Notes: generated by a model not told the origin, from the letters alone. 64,000 nt of DNA from Adiantum capillus-veneris (GCA_014529385.2 CM043961.1:9922978-9986977); one strand, 5' to 3'; positions 37,340 through 49,254 are shown, numbered from the stretch's first letter. Numbers and translations: made by a program.

Positions 37340-38624
37340 AAGCGGCGTATCTGTCGGATTCTGCAAAAAAAGACAATAAGACAGCTTTCAGTAAGTATAA
37401 ACATATAACGACATTTATAAAACAATACAAAAAATAGAAAAGAGTAAATCCTAATACTAACCATGCCGCCGCGAGAACTGAGAATGTCCATCAGGGCGTT
37501 TAAGCCCTTCCTGCCTGCGTACTCGCGCTCGTACGGTGTGGGATCACGTCCTGTCATCGACCACTGTCAAAACATACAAAGATTTCATTATGTTAGAATT
37601 AAAAAACTCATAAACCCTAAACTATCGAACATAAAGAGCAATGCGAAAACACTTACAAAATTGGCCTTAAGTGATGCCCATCCACCGCTCCCCAAGTGGT
37701 GCGAGCTCCCTCCCTCTACTCGCGCTCTAGCTGCATCCTTTTGTTGCTCCACTTGTCGGGATTCTCGCGCGCTGCTTTCTTCGCATTCTTCCAATCTTCT
37801 TTGGCCAGCCAATCTGGCCTGTTCCACCCATGCTTGATTGCTTTTTGCACTTCGGAACGCTTGTGTTTGCAGTATTCGCGCATCCGAATCTTCATCAGGT
37901 CTTCATTGAAGCGATGATCCCGTGTTGGAACGGAAAACTCATCATGAAGTATGCTGATGACTCTGTCTTTTAAATCACTTGGTACTTCACTCCATTTGTT
38001 TAGTATGTAGTGTCTAAACAGCTGAGAGCAAAGACCACGCATGCGCGAGATCACCTTCTTGCCGTCATCATCCATGATGATGCCGCCGCTGAAGTCGACG
38101 GAGTAAGGCAAGTCCTCTGGCCGGTGACGCGTGAACCTGGGTGTCCCGGCAGGGATCTCCAGCGGCGTGTCGATGGGGGTACGGACGTCAGGTGTCTCCA
38201 CCGGCGTCTGGGCCCCGAAGCGAGGAGTGTCGAGTGGGGTGGCTCCTGGCGGAGTAGGTAGAGGTGTGTAGCTGCTAGGAACAGTCAGCCGCGCAAAACC
38301 TGGCGTAGATGGCGATGCTGTGGCTGGTGTGGGGGCGGGCAAAGAAGGGGAGGGTAAAGAGCCTCGTCGAACACGAGGCGGTGTGGAGGCATCGGCGGTG
38401 GAATCCCCACAACAACTGCCACAACCACCACTAGAGCGCCGGTGTCTAGACGAGTGTGAAGATCGTCTCGCCGACACCGAAGCTTCGGAGCGCGCCGAAT
38501 GCTCCGAAAGAGAGGGAGATGCGGATGGAGTAGGAACGCGTGATGATGCGCTGAAGCGATGACGCTCCACGTACCACTGTCTCTGATGATGTGACAAAGA
38601 AGAAAGAAACTCCTCATCATCCAT
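37340..38624 (-). pseudogene. Inner CACTA Transposase_24 (TnpA-like) gene
   Basis: ATG at 38624-38622 lies just after an aatgcag acceptor. The N-terminus (MDDEEFLSSLSHHQRQWYVE) leads into a long Ser/Pro/Thr-rich region with TP-repeat text (VETPDVRTPIDTPLE). The conserved domain follows: LCSQLFRHYILNKWSEVPSD, VISILHDEFSVP and IKHGWNRPDWLAKEDWKNAK. A one-base deletion at about 37744 (KW/SN) shifts the frame compared with the outer copy. Exon 2 (about 37462-37550) has DPTPYEREYAGRKGLN, and a short last exon starts at 37360. Members of this family accompany Tnp2 in CACTA elements and probably bind subterminal repeats. Confidence 0.8.
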
Positions 38625-38889
38625 ACCTGCATTAAACACACGAATATTTAAACTTAATATTGAATGAATAGAGTAGACAATGACGCAAAGACCATTAAAT
38701 ACAATGACGTAATGATGCATATAAATACAATGACGCAATGAATTGAGTGAAAGAAGAGGTAAGTCGAAAACTCAGAATTTTCAATCAAAAGATGTGAGCG
38801 CGAGTAGAAAAGAGCGTTATACACCATGGAAGGTACTTAGAGAGCCAGAGCTTTTACAACACAGAGCAAAATTGTTCAAATACAATATT

Positions 38890-39610
38890 TGTGGCTTTAA
38901 GAGATCTCTCTCTCATCCTCGCATAACTCAGCATAACCTCCTATATCTATATAGAGCTCTCCGTTTAAACACATATCCTCTGTTTCATTTTGTAGCTCCT
39001 CTGCATGCACCCCATATAGAGTAGTAGAATCTTGATGCTCGTCTGGCACCACCGCAGCGGCTTCTGATTGAGCATCTTCTCTGATCTCCTCCATTGATGC
39101 CGTTGTGATTGGCACATGGTAGCCTTCATACGTCCTTGCACTACGAGGGGCTACCTCTATGACGTACCACCAGTTTGATGTAGACTTTGTAGGATGAAAT
39201 ATTACCTGCCAGAGCCACATAACTTACATGAGATCTTTCAAGCACATAACTTGTAAAAGGGGGATGTTAACTATTTACATACTTACTTGTTCACAATGCT
39301 CGGGTAGTACGAAAGTGTCTCTTAGGTCGGTCCATTTCTTAGTAGAATCCACCTCAAGAAAATCAGACTTTCCTCTACGCACAGTAGCGTTGCGACCCTC
39401 CATGATTATCTTGAACCATTACACGTCGAACAAGTCGACAAAAAATCCTCTGTAATCGATCCTCAAAATCTCTTGTAGCGTGCCGAAGTAAGTGAGTTCC
39501 GCCACCACAAGATCTGCATCAGAGGAACGTCGTCGACTAAACTGTTCAAATTTTGCCATGATTCCACAATCTTGAGTAAAACGCTTTTTGTCGATCCGTT
39601 CCACCCTAAA
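38890..39610 (-). pseudogene. Inner CACTA Tnp2 gene, DUF4216-like C-terminal exons
   Basis: Text includes ELTYFGTLQEILRIDYRG and FVDLFDV, then WTDLRDTFVLPEHCEQ and, after an intron, HPTKSTSNWWYVIEVAPRS. This is the order of DUF4216, which follows DUF4218 in plant CACTA transposases. An acidic tail ends CEDEREIS near 38897. An in-frame stop lies at about 39419. Confidence 0.65.
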
Positions 39611-39918
39611 ATGTCGACCTTTACACCATGATGCTGTGTATGACTTACACTACAACGAACAAAGATTATGAGTGGCCGTTCAAACGTTTAGAAATAAAGT
39701 CACTAGCTAGTCGTACATTGCAAACTTACCTTGGTCGCGCAACCCCGAGAGTACTCCCACTCTTCCTCAGTCACTTCGCCACCGCATTGTTGTGCGCTTT
39801 TCAATTGGTTGTGCAACCATCTTAAGCTCATGAATGTTGGTAGGCTCTCCAGACCCGTCGGATAGTGCATCGGTGGTCGTCTTCCCAGTCTCCACTCGAT
39901 TCGTGCCCTTTGTCGCTC

Positions 39919-40530
39919 TTACTTTGCATCCTCATATTGTGAAATCCACTTTTGCATCACTGGATTGTGAAGCATGCAAAATCGGTTGATTTTAGCCTCG
40001 AGATCTTCCGTCATCTTCTTCTCAACACCGAGATTGCACATGACAATCCCAGATATGCGCTCATCATCTATGGTTCGCCATAGCGTGTCCCGGGCTTGAT
40101 CAAATCCGTCTAGCCACTCTCCAATGTACACTAGGGACTCTGATACCAACCAACCTTCTGCCATGCTACCCTCCGGACGTGCCTTTTGACGCACATATCC
40201 CTTAAGCGTTTTCATGAAACGTTCTAAGAAGAACATCCATCTGGAATGAACTGTGCCAGCTATTTCCACCTCATCAACTATGTGAACAAGAAGATGCACC
40301 TGAATGGTTAGCATGGTAGTAGGAAAATGTTTCTCAAACATGCACACAAGCTCCGCAGCATTTAGTTTGGTGAATGGTATGGAGACTACGTTGATCTCCT
40401 TTTGTGAGATCCATTGCACCAGCTTTGCAAGTTTGTAGATTGTGTTACGGATGTCGAGAGACAAACATCCCTCAATGGCAACCGGTAAAATAAACTGTAA
40501 AGTATGTGCAGCAATGATATTAAAGTCCAC
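39919..40530 (-). pseudogene. Inner CACTA Tnp2 gene, DUF4218 region
   Basis: 203 open codons including LVQWISQKEINV, LVHIVDEVEIAGTVHSRWMF and RFMKTLKGYVRQKARPEGSM, diagnostic for DUF4218. Downstream exons code for DUF4216. Open throughout, but the upstream gene is broken. Confidence 0.85.
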
Positions 40531-40556
40531 ATTTTATGCAATGATATTAAAGTCCA

Positions 40557-42623
40557 CTATGAACGTACCTGACACATTTTATGCCAATCGTGTGACTTCA
40601 AACCGGTAAGCTTTCCTTCTTTAGTAAAACACGTTCGGAGCGAGTGCATTACGCCAGTGGGGGTCCGCAAAGATCGAATGGTCTCTTTTACTTTGCGTTC
40701 TTGGGCTCCTGTGAAAATCCATGGTGCTTTAGGGAGTTTTATCGATCCATCAGACGCTGTTTGCGGCCAATATTGCTCCATACGATCCACATTTCTAAGG
40801 TCAACTCTGGCTCCCAAAGTATCTTTCTTGCCGGTCAGATGGTCCCATAGTAGATTACCCACATTCTTGAATATGTGCATTGGATCGAGCAAGTGATTGA
40901 TCATGAGTCGGGGCCAGTATGGTAACTCGTACCATAGAGATAGTCTCTTCATCCCTGGAGGCAATCCGTCATCTCACATCTCCTTCTGCTCTAACCATGC
41001 TTGTGCCGACATCCTTGGTGGCTCTCTTCCCAAAAAGCCGTCGCGTAACACATGATTCTCTGGAAGATACGCTTGATGACCTTCGTAGATTTGCTTCTTC
41101 AGTGAGGGCGTTCTATGTGCATTCAGTCTAGGTCCACATGTGACACATGCTCTGTATCTGCTTGTTTGAAGCCCTGCATGTATACACATGATAATAGATC
41201 AACTATGGAAAAAAACAAGATTTACAGTGTCTGAGTGAGGAGTGTCAATAGATCACCTGAGCATTCTGTTAGCCCGGGATAGTCATGCATGGTCCACATT
41301 AGAATGCCTCTAATCAAAGCATTCCGTCGTCCTGTGTGTCGGCTCATATTCACCACCTCTATGCCAATCCACAATTGTTGTAGCTCTTCCAATAGTGGAC
41401 GAAGATACACATCCATATTCTCCACTTTATATCGCCCTGGCACAATCAAGCTTAGCCATATGCCCCTTCTTCGTAGTCAACCACGGGGGAATGTTGTAGT
41501 TGACGATGACAACGGGCCATACACTGTAAGATGTTGATCTTTGACCAAATGGATTTACGCCATCCATAGCCAGGCCTAAGCGCAAATTTCAAGCTTCCCT
41601 GGCAAAATCCGACCATGTTCCATCTATATGTTTCCAGGCTGCGCAATCTGTAGGAATTCGTAGCACACCATCTGAAGATTTATTCTCCTCATGCCATGAT
41701 GCTAGGGCGGCCATGGACTTACATTCGAAGAAATTCTTGATGCGAGGAAGCAGAGGAAAATGTCGCAAAACCTTTTGTGGAATTTTTTTCCCGTGGAGAT
41801 CTACTCGATATCTTTCGGAATCACATTTCGGACACTTCTCCATGTCTATGTATTCCCCTCTGAAAAGAATGCAGTCATTAGGACAAGCGTGGATAGAATT
41901 GTAATCCATCCCCAAGTTTTGCAAAATCTTTCTTGCTTCATCTCGGGAATCTGGCATCACATTGTCAGCTGGTAGTATGTGCTCTTTAAGCAATCTACAC
42001 AACATAAAAATACGATACAGTCGTGTAAAAATCTATCAGATCATTATACATTTAGAGTTTTATTAAAGTAAACTAATTGTAATAGATCACCTGAAAAGCG
42101 TTGTGACGCTAGTGTCACTCCATCCAAACTTTGCCTGCATGTTGAGAAGAACCAGGAGTGCTTTCAATCTAGACATACGTGCTCCATTATACAATGGCAT
42201 ATCGGCTTCACTTTTCATATCATCATAGATAAGCCTTTCTGAATCCATGATCGTCTCGATCATTTCATCAATCTCGGGCTCAAACATTGCCTCGTTGGGA
42301 ATGTGCTCTGCATGATCATCCCCCGAGCTGTTAGAGGCTACATCTTGTGGCCTCACATATGCTGCTTGACCAAAGCGCCTACGAACACGTCTATTGGGTT
42401 GCAAGATTGCTGCTTGTTGGCCAGCGTTAGAGTCCGACGAGTTATAATTAACAACAACTCGATCTATAATAGATGGATCGAACTCGCCAAATTCGCGAAC
42501 GTGCTGCAAAGAAACACATCTTGTCCATCGCACAGCATGCTTGCATTGATTACAAGGACATAAGACCCTCATTGAGAGATAGGTGTTTCGGTTGGACGGT
42601 CCCACATCCTCGTCACTACTCAT
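40557..42623 (-). pseudogene. Inner CACTA Tnp2 transposase core
   Basis: ATG 42623-42621 (MSSDEDVGPSNRNTYL) starts an exon with the Transpos_assoc cysteines VLCPCNQCKHA and an acidic segment ending at the donor CAG/GTGATC near 42090. After an intron ending tgttgtgtag (about 42008), exon 2 holds CPKCDSERYR, a nonsense codon just before NLRLGLAMDGVNPFG (first catalytic Asp), VPGRYKVENMD and ILMWTMHDYPG (second Asp). A 2-bp deletion near 41460 shifts the frame. After another intron come RYRACVTCGPRL and 40964-40557 with ELPYWPR, LLDPMHIFKN and GLKSHDWHKM. The enzyme would cut and join CACTA ends. Confidence 0.9.
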
Positions 42624-42685
42624 AATGAGGATAAAAATCTTATAACCTGGACAACAAATTTAATATTCTATTGGCATTCTTCGTC

Positions 42686-42689
<4 letters not shown>

Positions 42690-42754
<65 letters not shown>
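42690..42754. repeat. (CT)n tract, left side of the LINE insertion
   Basis: 65 bp of CT. The same tract in the outer element (52662-52703) is uninterrupted; here it continues on the far side of the LINE at 47551-47608. Confidence 0.95.
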
Positions 42755-42757
<3 letters not shown>

Positions 42758-43107
42758 GCAGCCGTTTTTTGACCTAGTAGATAGCAGTCCACTCTTTTGA
42801 TCATAACTTTTTCATCCGAACTCCGATTTGGGTGATCTATAGCCTCAATCGAAGAGAACAAAGTCCTCTACGCATTGATGTAAAGACATAAATTTTCAGA
42901 GTTATGGAAGGCATTTCTGTAGCAGCATTTCCGAAGTGAACAGGTTCAACAAAATTGATTCTCATCTCCTATTTTACATACAATGTCTTCAGCACTCGCA
43001 AGGGTTCTTCTTCTTCAACAAGGTCCACAACCATTGTGGAAAATGATCCAAAATCTCCTAAGTGTGGAGATAGCAACACAACCACCCAACCAACGACATC
43101 GGAAACC

Positions 43108-43932
43108 ATGATCATGGCGTACTTGGTATCATTGCAAGAGACCGTAAACAAACAAGGCGAAGACTTACGAGCACTTGCAATGGAGAATGGCACACTAAGG
43201 GTACTTGTGGTTGAGAATGAGAATCTCAAGAGGACACTTGAGATGCAAACAACACGTTTGATGCAACTTGAAGAGGAAGTCAAGGAATGTAAACGCTCTC
43301 CTGTGGACTTGAATGCTTTGAAGGAGCGGATGAGCAAAGTAGAGCATGACCATGTATTGAAAGAGGATAAATTTGACACTATGAGCCAGGATGTATGCGA
43401 CATGAAAAATGTATGCACAAACAAGTCTTGGGCTGATGTATGTGGTAGCAATGTGGTTTCTAATTCCTCACTCATGCAAGCTATGGTTCAAACAAAGAAT
43501 GTTGAGAATGTGGATGTGGAGGAGTTGAAGGAACGAGAGCGACATTCCAAGAACATTGTTATTCGTGGAATTCCCGAAGAGAAGTTAGAGACACCTCCTT
43601 CTCTTGCCATTGTTATTGAAGATTTCTTCAAAACCCACTTTGGCATGTCCGGAGTTATGGTCTATGGAGCACATAGAGTGGGGAAGCAAGGAGCTCCTCG
43701 CTCGGGAGAACGGCCAATTGTATGCACCATGCCAGATGAGACCAAGCGAAAGATTATCCTTGATAATAGTTGGATCTATTTGAGGGATACAAAATATTTT
43801 GTATGTGAAGATCGCACTATTAAGCAACAAAATATGCGTCGCAAGGCATATGAGGAAAAAAATAATAAAAACAAGGAGATCTCTCATGAAGAAAATGTGC
43901 CCAAGGAGGAGGAAAGTCTCTCAAGAAAATAG
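43108..43932 (+). CDS. LINE ORF1 (L1 ORF1p-like RNA-binding protein)
   Basis: The phase is open from 42955, but the first in-frame ATG is near 43108 (METs at TMIMAYLVSL), so I place the start there. A coiled coil (heptads around LVVENENLKRTLEMQ and LMQLEEEVKECK) is followed by KNIVIRGIPEE, VYGAHRVGKQGAP and TKRKIILDNSWIYL, the layout of L1-type ORF1p RRM and C-terminal domains. A basic/acidic tail ends at TAG 43930-43932. The protein would trimerise and coat LINE RNA. It appears intact. ORF2 begins only 6 bp later. Confidence 0.72.
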   Translation: MIMAYLVSLQETVNKQGEDLRALAMENGTLRVLVVENENLKRTLEMQTTRLMQLEEEVKECKRSPVDLNALKERMSKVEHDHVLKEDKFDTMSQDVCDMKNVCTNKSWADVCGSNVVSNSSLMQAMVQTKNVENVDVEELKERERHSKNIVIRGIPEEKLETPPSLAIVIEDFFKTHFGMSGVMVYGAHRVGKQGAPRSGERPIVCTMPDETKRKIILDNSWIYLRDTKYFVCEDRTIKQQNMRRKAYEEKNNKNKEISHEENVPKEEESLSRK

Positions 43933-43938
43933 GGATGC

Positions 43939-46900
43939 GTGACCTATGAGACCGAGTTACAATTGAAAATATGCTTTTGGAATTGTAATGGATACCCATG
44001 GAATGCGGGGGTTGGCATTGATGAACTAACAAGCAAAGCCGATGTTGTACTTCTTGTTGAAACTTGGGAGCATGATACACAAAGAATTAACGGCTTGGAG
44101 GATTACAATGTACATTCATTGATGTGGTCAAAGAATCTCAAGCAACGAAGAGGACAAGGAGGGTTAGCATGTATGGTTAAGAAAGGATTGGAAGATTTTG
44201 TATCAATTGTGAAAGATGACAAGTACAAACGTTATGTATGGCTGAAAATTATGACACCAAAAAGAGCACCCATTTTTGTAGCCGGTTGCTACATTCCTCA
44301 TCATGATTCTCCCTTTTATGCTTGCATGGATAGAGATCAACCATTTTCTGTTTTGGAAGAGGACATTGCTTATTTCAAAGGTGAAGGTGATGTTATTGTA
44401 TTTGGGGATATGAATGCTCGCACAAAAACATTGCAACAGGATACTCAACAATTTAATATGCCATACATTTCAAGGGAGTTGGAGGAAGTTCACTTGTATG
44501 ATCGTACTTCAATGGATGAGAAAGAGCCGGATCACTATGGAAAGTTACTTTTACACATGTGTAATAGCACGGGTATGCTCATTGCCAATGGTGTATCTTT
44601 GTGGAGTGGAACCAATCGATTTACATGTAGGAGACATAATGGGGATAGTGTGATTGACTATATGCTACTCTCTGAAGCCATCATGTATCGCATAAAGAGT
44701 TTTATGTTTGGTCAATGGACCCCGGAATCCGACCATCGCACCTTATGTATTGACCTTTCATGTGGAGAAGCAACTAAGCATGATAATCTCAGCCAAAGGA
44801 AAGAGAAGTTATCACTATGTATGGATTTCAAACGGGCACCAATGTACATTGAAATGGTTGAGCAAAAATTATGGATGACAAAGCTTCAATGTGATGCACC
44901 ATTGGAAACTAAATGGGAAGCTTTCAAGAAAGCTATTTGTTCTTGTGCGGAAGAATGCTTTGCCATAAAGCATCTCCATGGTATCAACAAAGATAGATCA
45001 CGCAAAAGGTGGTTTGATAAAGAATGTCAAGATGCTCGAAAGTCCTTGATAAAGCTTGATACAACTATGGACAAAGACAACTATCAAAGTCATTTGCATA
45101 CATACAAGGCATTGATTCAAAAGAAGAGAAGAAGATGGGAAGTAAAGCAACAAGAATTTCAAGTCCAAGAAAAGGCAAATGCATGTGGAAGATTTTGGAG
45201 AAACTTGAGAGGCAAGCGGGTTGAGAATTTTGGTAGCTTGAGTTTAGTGGATATGTACACACATTGTAGGCAATTATATGAGCAAGAAAATACTGAAAAA
45301 TGCCATTTTATGGTTCACTCCCATGTATGCCGTCTTTTTTTACTATTGAGGATGTATGCGGTGGGCTTGAAAAGTTGGCCACTCGCAAAGCGGGAGATCT
45401 TCAAGGTATCAAGCCGGAGATGATCAAATGGACAGGAGATTTTACCCATGAGTGGATGTGTGATATGTTCAACCTTGCACTTCAACATGGTATGCCTTAT
45501 GATTGGAGTACTAATTGGGTTAAGCCTTTGCATAAAGGAGGGGATGTAAAGAATGTAAGCAACTACAGGACTATAATGATTGGGTCTCTTATGGCAAAGT
45601 TGTTTGGGTGCATAATGGAGATGAAATTGAGTGATTGGGTTGAAGAGAATGACAAGCGTGCAAAGGGACAAGCGGGTTTTCGTCGATGCCATAGCACCAT
45701 TGATCATCTTGTCACTCTTCGTGTTCTCATGGAGGAAAGTCGGTTGAAAGGCAAGCGATTGTATTGTTGTTTTGTGGACTTTAAGAAAGCCTTTGATATG
45801 ATTCCACATAACAATTTGTGGAGAAGGATGGAAGAACTCCAAGTGCCAAGTGAGTTTATGCTTGCGGTTTCTCGAATCTATGAGAAGGTGATTTGTCAAT
45901 TGCGCATGGGAAGAGAAATTTCAGAAATTTTTGTAAGCACTATTGGGGTTAAACAAGGATGTCCATTGTCACCAACTCTGTTTGGTCTATGCATCGATCA
46001 ATTGGAACAAATGGTACTTGACTTTATGCAAGAAGAAGGCATTGAAGAGGTCACTATTTGCAATGCGGTAATCATGCTTTTGTTGTATGCGGATGATGTA
46101 GTGCTTCTAGCACACACTTTAGAAGATGCACAAAAGCTTATGGTTGTCCTTGAGAACTTTTGCTTGCATAGTGGGCTGATTGTAAATGAATCCAAAACAA
46201 AGGTTATGCTTGTGAAAACCAACCATAAGGAGAAGCCATGCATTGTGTACAACAACGAGACACTTGAAGTTGTTGAGAGCTTTAAGTACCTTGGCCTTGA
46301 GGTTCCATCCAATCACAAGTGGCATGAATGTGCTATGCGTCGTTTGGAAGCGGGAAAGAGAGCATATTATGCATTTGAGAACATGTGTAATGCGGGAAAC
46401 ATCAAGTGTTGGGTTCTCAAGAAGTATCTTTTTGATGCATTGGTGACACCGGTTCTTCTTTATGGAGTTGAAGTGTGGGGCGGGAGCATCTCAAAGTCTA
46501 CTTGGAAAGAGTTTGAGAATGTCCAAAAGCGTTTTCTTACAAACTTTCTCCAAGTTAAGACACAAACACCATATATGCTCCTACTTCTTGAGTCGGGATC
46601 TCTTCCAATTGAGGTTATGGGCATGGAAAGGGTTGTGGAGTACATGATAAAGATGCGTCAAAACCCCTCACATCGACTTCCTACAATTGCATGGGAAGCA
46701 AGCAAAAAAGTTCAAAAGACGCATAAAAGCAAGATCTTGAGCACGGGATGGATGCAAGACATAAAGAAGTGGTTTGGGAGATGGGATGCATTACACTTGC
46801 TACATGATGCTTCAGTTGACTCTCAAGTGAATGAAGTTTTTCTACAACGCCAATGTATTACGGCTTGGGAGAAATCCGGTGGGTCACGCTTCATACATTA

Positions 46901-47506
46901 CACCACCTATATTGCCCCCAACTACAAAACCATGTTCTTCGCTGAGAGAGGAAACCGTACTCACACTTACACTTGCTACATGATGCTTCAATTGACTCTC
47001 AAGTGAATGAAGCTTTTCTACAACGCCAATGTATTACGGCTTGGGAGAAATCCGGTGGGTCACGCTTCATACATTACACCACCTATATTGCCCCCAACTA
47101 CAAAACCATGTTCTTCGCTGAGAGAGGAAACCGTACTCACACTTACATGCTTGAGCCTATTCCCTTGTCCGCGATACGCACTATCGCAGCAATTCGGCTT
47201 AGCTCCCATTTCCTTCGATGCGAGATAGGGCGTTGGGGCAATGGAGAAGAGTCAAATCGATTGTGCACATTATGCTCACTGCAAGTTCGAGAGTCTGAGT
47301 ACCACACACTACTAGAGTGCTCAGCTTTTGATCACATCCGAACTTGCTTCTCTCACATTTTCAACCATAACTTAGACCTACACACTTTCCTCTCCCAGCC
47401 AAAGTGTGGGCTCTCCATTGCGACTCTCATCACTACAATTTTGGAGCATCGAGAGTTACTCATCAGCCATACACATACTACATCACATGTAACTTTGGTC
47501 CCATAG
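43939..47506 (+). pseudogene. LINE ORF2: APE endonuclease, reverse transcriptase, zinc tail
   Basis: No ATG lies before the endonuclease start, so translation may depend on reinitiation. APE motifs in order: FWNCNG, LLVETWE, VFGDMNAR, SVIDYML and ESDHRTL. After a frameshift at about 45300-45340, RT motifs are WVKPLHKGGD, KGQAGFRRCHSTIDHL, CFVDFKKAFD, KQGCPLSPTLF and the catalytic LLYADDVVLL. A 176-bp tandem duplication (46795-46970, 46971-47146) shifts the frame again. The last frame (to TAG 47506) carries CTLCSLQVRESEYHTLLEC, an RT-associated zinc motif. Domains are complete, so decay is recent. Confidence 0.9.
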
Positions 47507-47546
47507 GTCATATTTGACCTCCGAGGACGATAATAAAATCTATCTA

Positions 47547-47550
<4 letters not shown>

Positions 47551-47608
<58 letters not shown>
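47551..47608. repeat. (CT)n tract, right side of the LINE insertion
   Basis: CT repeat continuous with the LINE 3' end and followed by the CACTA conserved 5' block. Confidence 0.95.
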
Positions 47609-47609
<1 letters not shown>

Positions 47610-47850
47610 CTCACATTCTCTAGTCTTGTCCAATCCCCGCACACCTCGGTCTAGAGGTGCACGGAGATCAGAACCACCGGGTTATAATCTCGTCTTTATT
47701 GGTCAATACCTATATTTGTGGGTACAAGAAATCTACAGACCCACGTGTACATGATACTGCATGTAGTGGACAAAACCCCTTTGCCTCTTCTCTAGCTGTA
47801 GCACTTCACAACATCTTAACATCTTTTCACAATAGATCTTTTCACTGTTC
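47609..47850 (-). repeat. CACTA conserved 5' block, inner copy
   Basis: Matches 52704-52950 (same orientation) and the reverse complement of 29745-30065. It lies upstream of the Tnp2 start, so promoter and 5' UTR are the likely content. An open phase without ATG runs antisense to Tnp2 in all three copies (for example RVIISSLLVN). Confidence 0.75.
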
Positions 47851-47879
47851 GTCTAACTCTAAACCCTAAACCGTAAGTA

Positions 47880-48023
47880 ATTCTTGCGTGGACTCGATCT
47901 AACGTAAATAAGCGTAAATCTAACTAAAAATAAACCTAAATCTAATTTAACGTAAGTCTACATCTAACCTAATCTTTAACGTCTTTTGGGATAGTTTCCT
48001 ACGACGTTAAAACTCTCTTCTTC

Positions 48024-48083
<60 letters not shown>

Positions 48084-48160
48084 ACCTAAATAAACCTAAG
48101 TCTAATCTAATATAACATAAATCTAAATCTAACGTAAATTATGTTATATTAAAAACAAAG
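47880..48160. repeat. AATCTAA array with (GT)n
   Basis: Words aaatctaatctaa, cgtaaatctaac and taaacctaaatc recur; a telomere-like ctaaaccctaaacc sits at its left edge (about 47859-47872). A (GT)n tract occupies 48025-48078. Confidence 0.85.
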
Positions 48161-48217
48161 AACTAAACTAACAGGGATTATAAGAACCTTAAAACTGATT
48201 TAACACATAATTTTTCA

Positions 48218-48575
48218 CATAACTCGGCAAGAGTTGGCATTCTCATCACTAAAGATGTGAGAGTTAACTTCCGGTGGTGACGCTGCCTCATCTCCATATA
48301 CATCTGACGACAGCAATTGGCCCTTTGGACCGTTCTTGCTCTTGTTACTAACTTTGAAGTTGCTGTTGAATGACTAGAGGTTGTCTAGATGGTCATTGTC
48401 GGGGATGTAGTGACTCTTGCCGCCCTGAAGATCCACCTTCTTCCCTATCTTTTGAAGACATTTCACCAGTACTTTTGGATCGACGGAGCCCACCATGAGT
48501 GAAGGCAGCAATACCCTATATTCCATTGAGGGCTTTCTTCACCCGCTTCATGCAGGCATCGCAGTCTATGGAGAC
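48218..48575 (-). pseudogene. Captured HIPP gene fragment (HMA domain and CaaX end)
   Basis: Reading 48575 leftward gives VSIDCDACMKRVKKALNGI, an HMA domain with metal-binding C-x-x-C. After a stop (48516-48518) and a phase change, VGSVDPKVLVKCLQKIGKKV follows, the second half of the same fold. The frame then runs, with one stop (48374-48376), through a hydrophilic linker to ...NANSCRVM and TGA 48215-48217. C-R-V-M fits a CaaX prenylation box, the hallmark of heavy-metal-associated isoprenylated plant proteins. It lies between two AATCTAA arrays inside the inner CACTA, so it is a transduplicated host fragment, not a working gene. The family call is quite sure; the exact paralogue is unknown. 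Confidence 0.78.
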
Positions 48576-48720
48576 CTAAATCTAATCTAATATAACGTAA
48601 ATCTAAATCTAGCGTAAATAAACGTAAATCTAACTAAAAATAAACCTAAATCTAATCTAATTTAACTTAAATAAACCTAAATCTAATTTACGTAAGTCTA
48701 CATCTAACCTAATCTTTAAC
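48576..48720. repeat. AATCTAA array, second block
   Basis: aaatctaatctaatataacgt and similar words directly abut the HIPP fragment. The following gtcttttaggatagtttcctacgacgtta repeats the phrase at 47980-48008, so the array and its edge are duplicated on both sides of the captured fragment. Confidence 0.85.
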
Positions 48721-48969
48721 GTCTTTTAGGATAGTTTCCTACGACGTTATAACTCTCTTCTTCTTGTGTGTGTGTGCGCGTGTGTGGATGTGTGTGCCAA
48801 TAAAAAGAGATAAATGGTATAACCTTTCTATCACCCATGCCAAGTATGATAGATTGGTTATGCCATTTCCCTCTTGAATAATAGGTCTTGAGTTCAACTC
48901 CTCGTCGGCTAGATCTTTAGGTCTTTTAATTTTAATTAGTTTCCTACGACGTTAAATTAGTTTCTCTCT

Positions 48970-49190
48970 CTTTCTCTCTCAATGTGTGTGCATTTTTTTG
49001 TTTATGCATGTTTTCTCTCTCTTTTCCTCTCTCAATGTGTGCGTTTTTTGTTTATGCATGTTCTCTCTCTCTTTTCCTCTCTCAATGTGTGCGTTTTTTG
49101 TTTATGCATGCTCTCTCTCTCTTTTCCTCTCTCAATGTGTGTGTGCATTCTTTGTTTATGTATGTGTGTGTGTTTTTGTTTATGTTTGTA

Positions 49191-49247
<57 letters not shown>

Positions 49248-49254
49248 AAAAACA

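Larger units (their letters stand above)
42755..47550 (+). mobile_element. L1-like non-LTR retrotransposon (LINE), 4.8 kb
   Basis: A two-ORF LINE lies between two halves of a (CT)n tract of the inner CACTA element. It has a leader of roughly 200-350 bp, ORF1 with coiled coil and RRM-like domain, and ORF2 with APE endonuclease, reverse transcriptase and a Cys/His tail. Its 3' end is ataataaaatctatctatcta, with no poly(A), and merges directly into CT repeats. The empty site is seen in the outer element at 52662-52703. Frameshifts make ORF2 inactive. Confidence 0.88.

Noticed and set aside
36240-38624. Apparent tandem duplication of Transposase_24 exons
   Set aside because: Explained by insertion of the inner CACTA into the outer element's copy of the gene; the TTT target duplication and the joined flanks show this.
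47640-47700. Possible tRNA because of a gggttataatctc box
   Set aside because: No cloverleaf can be drawn around it; the block is part of the CACTA 5' region in three copies.
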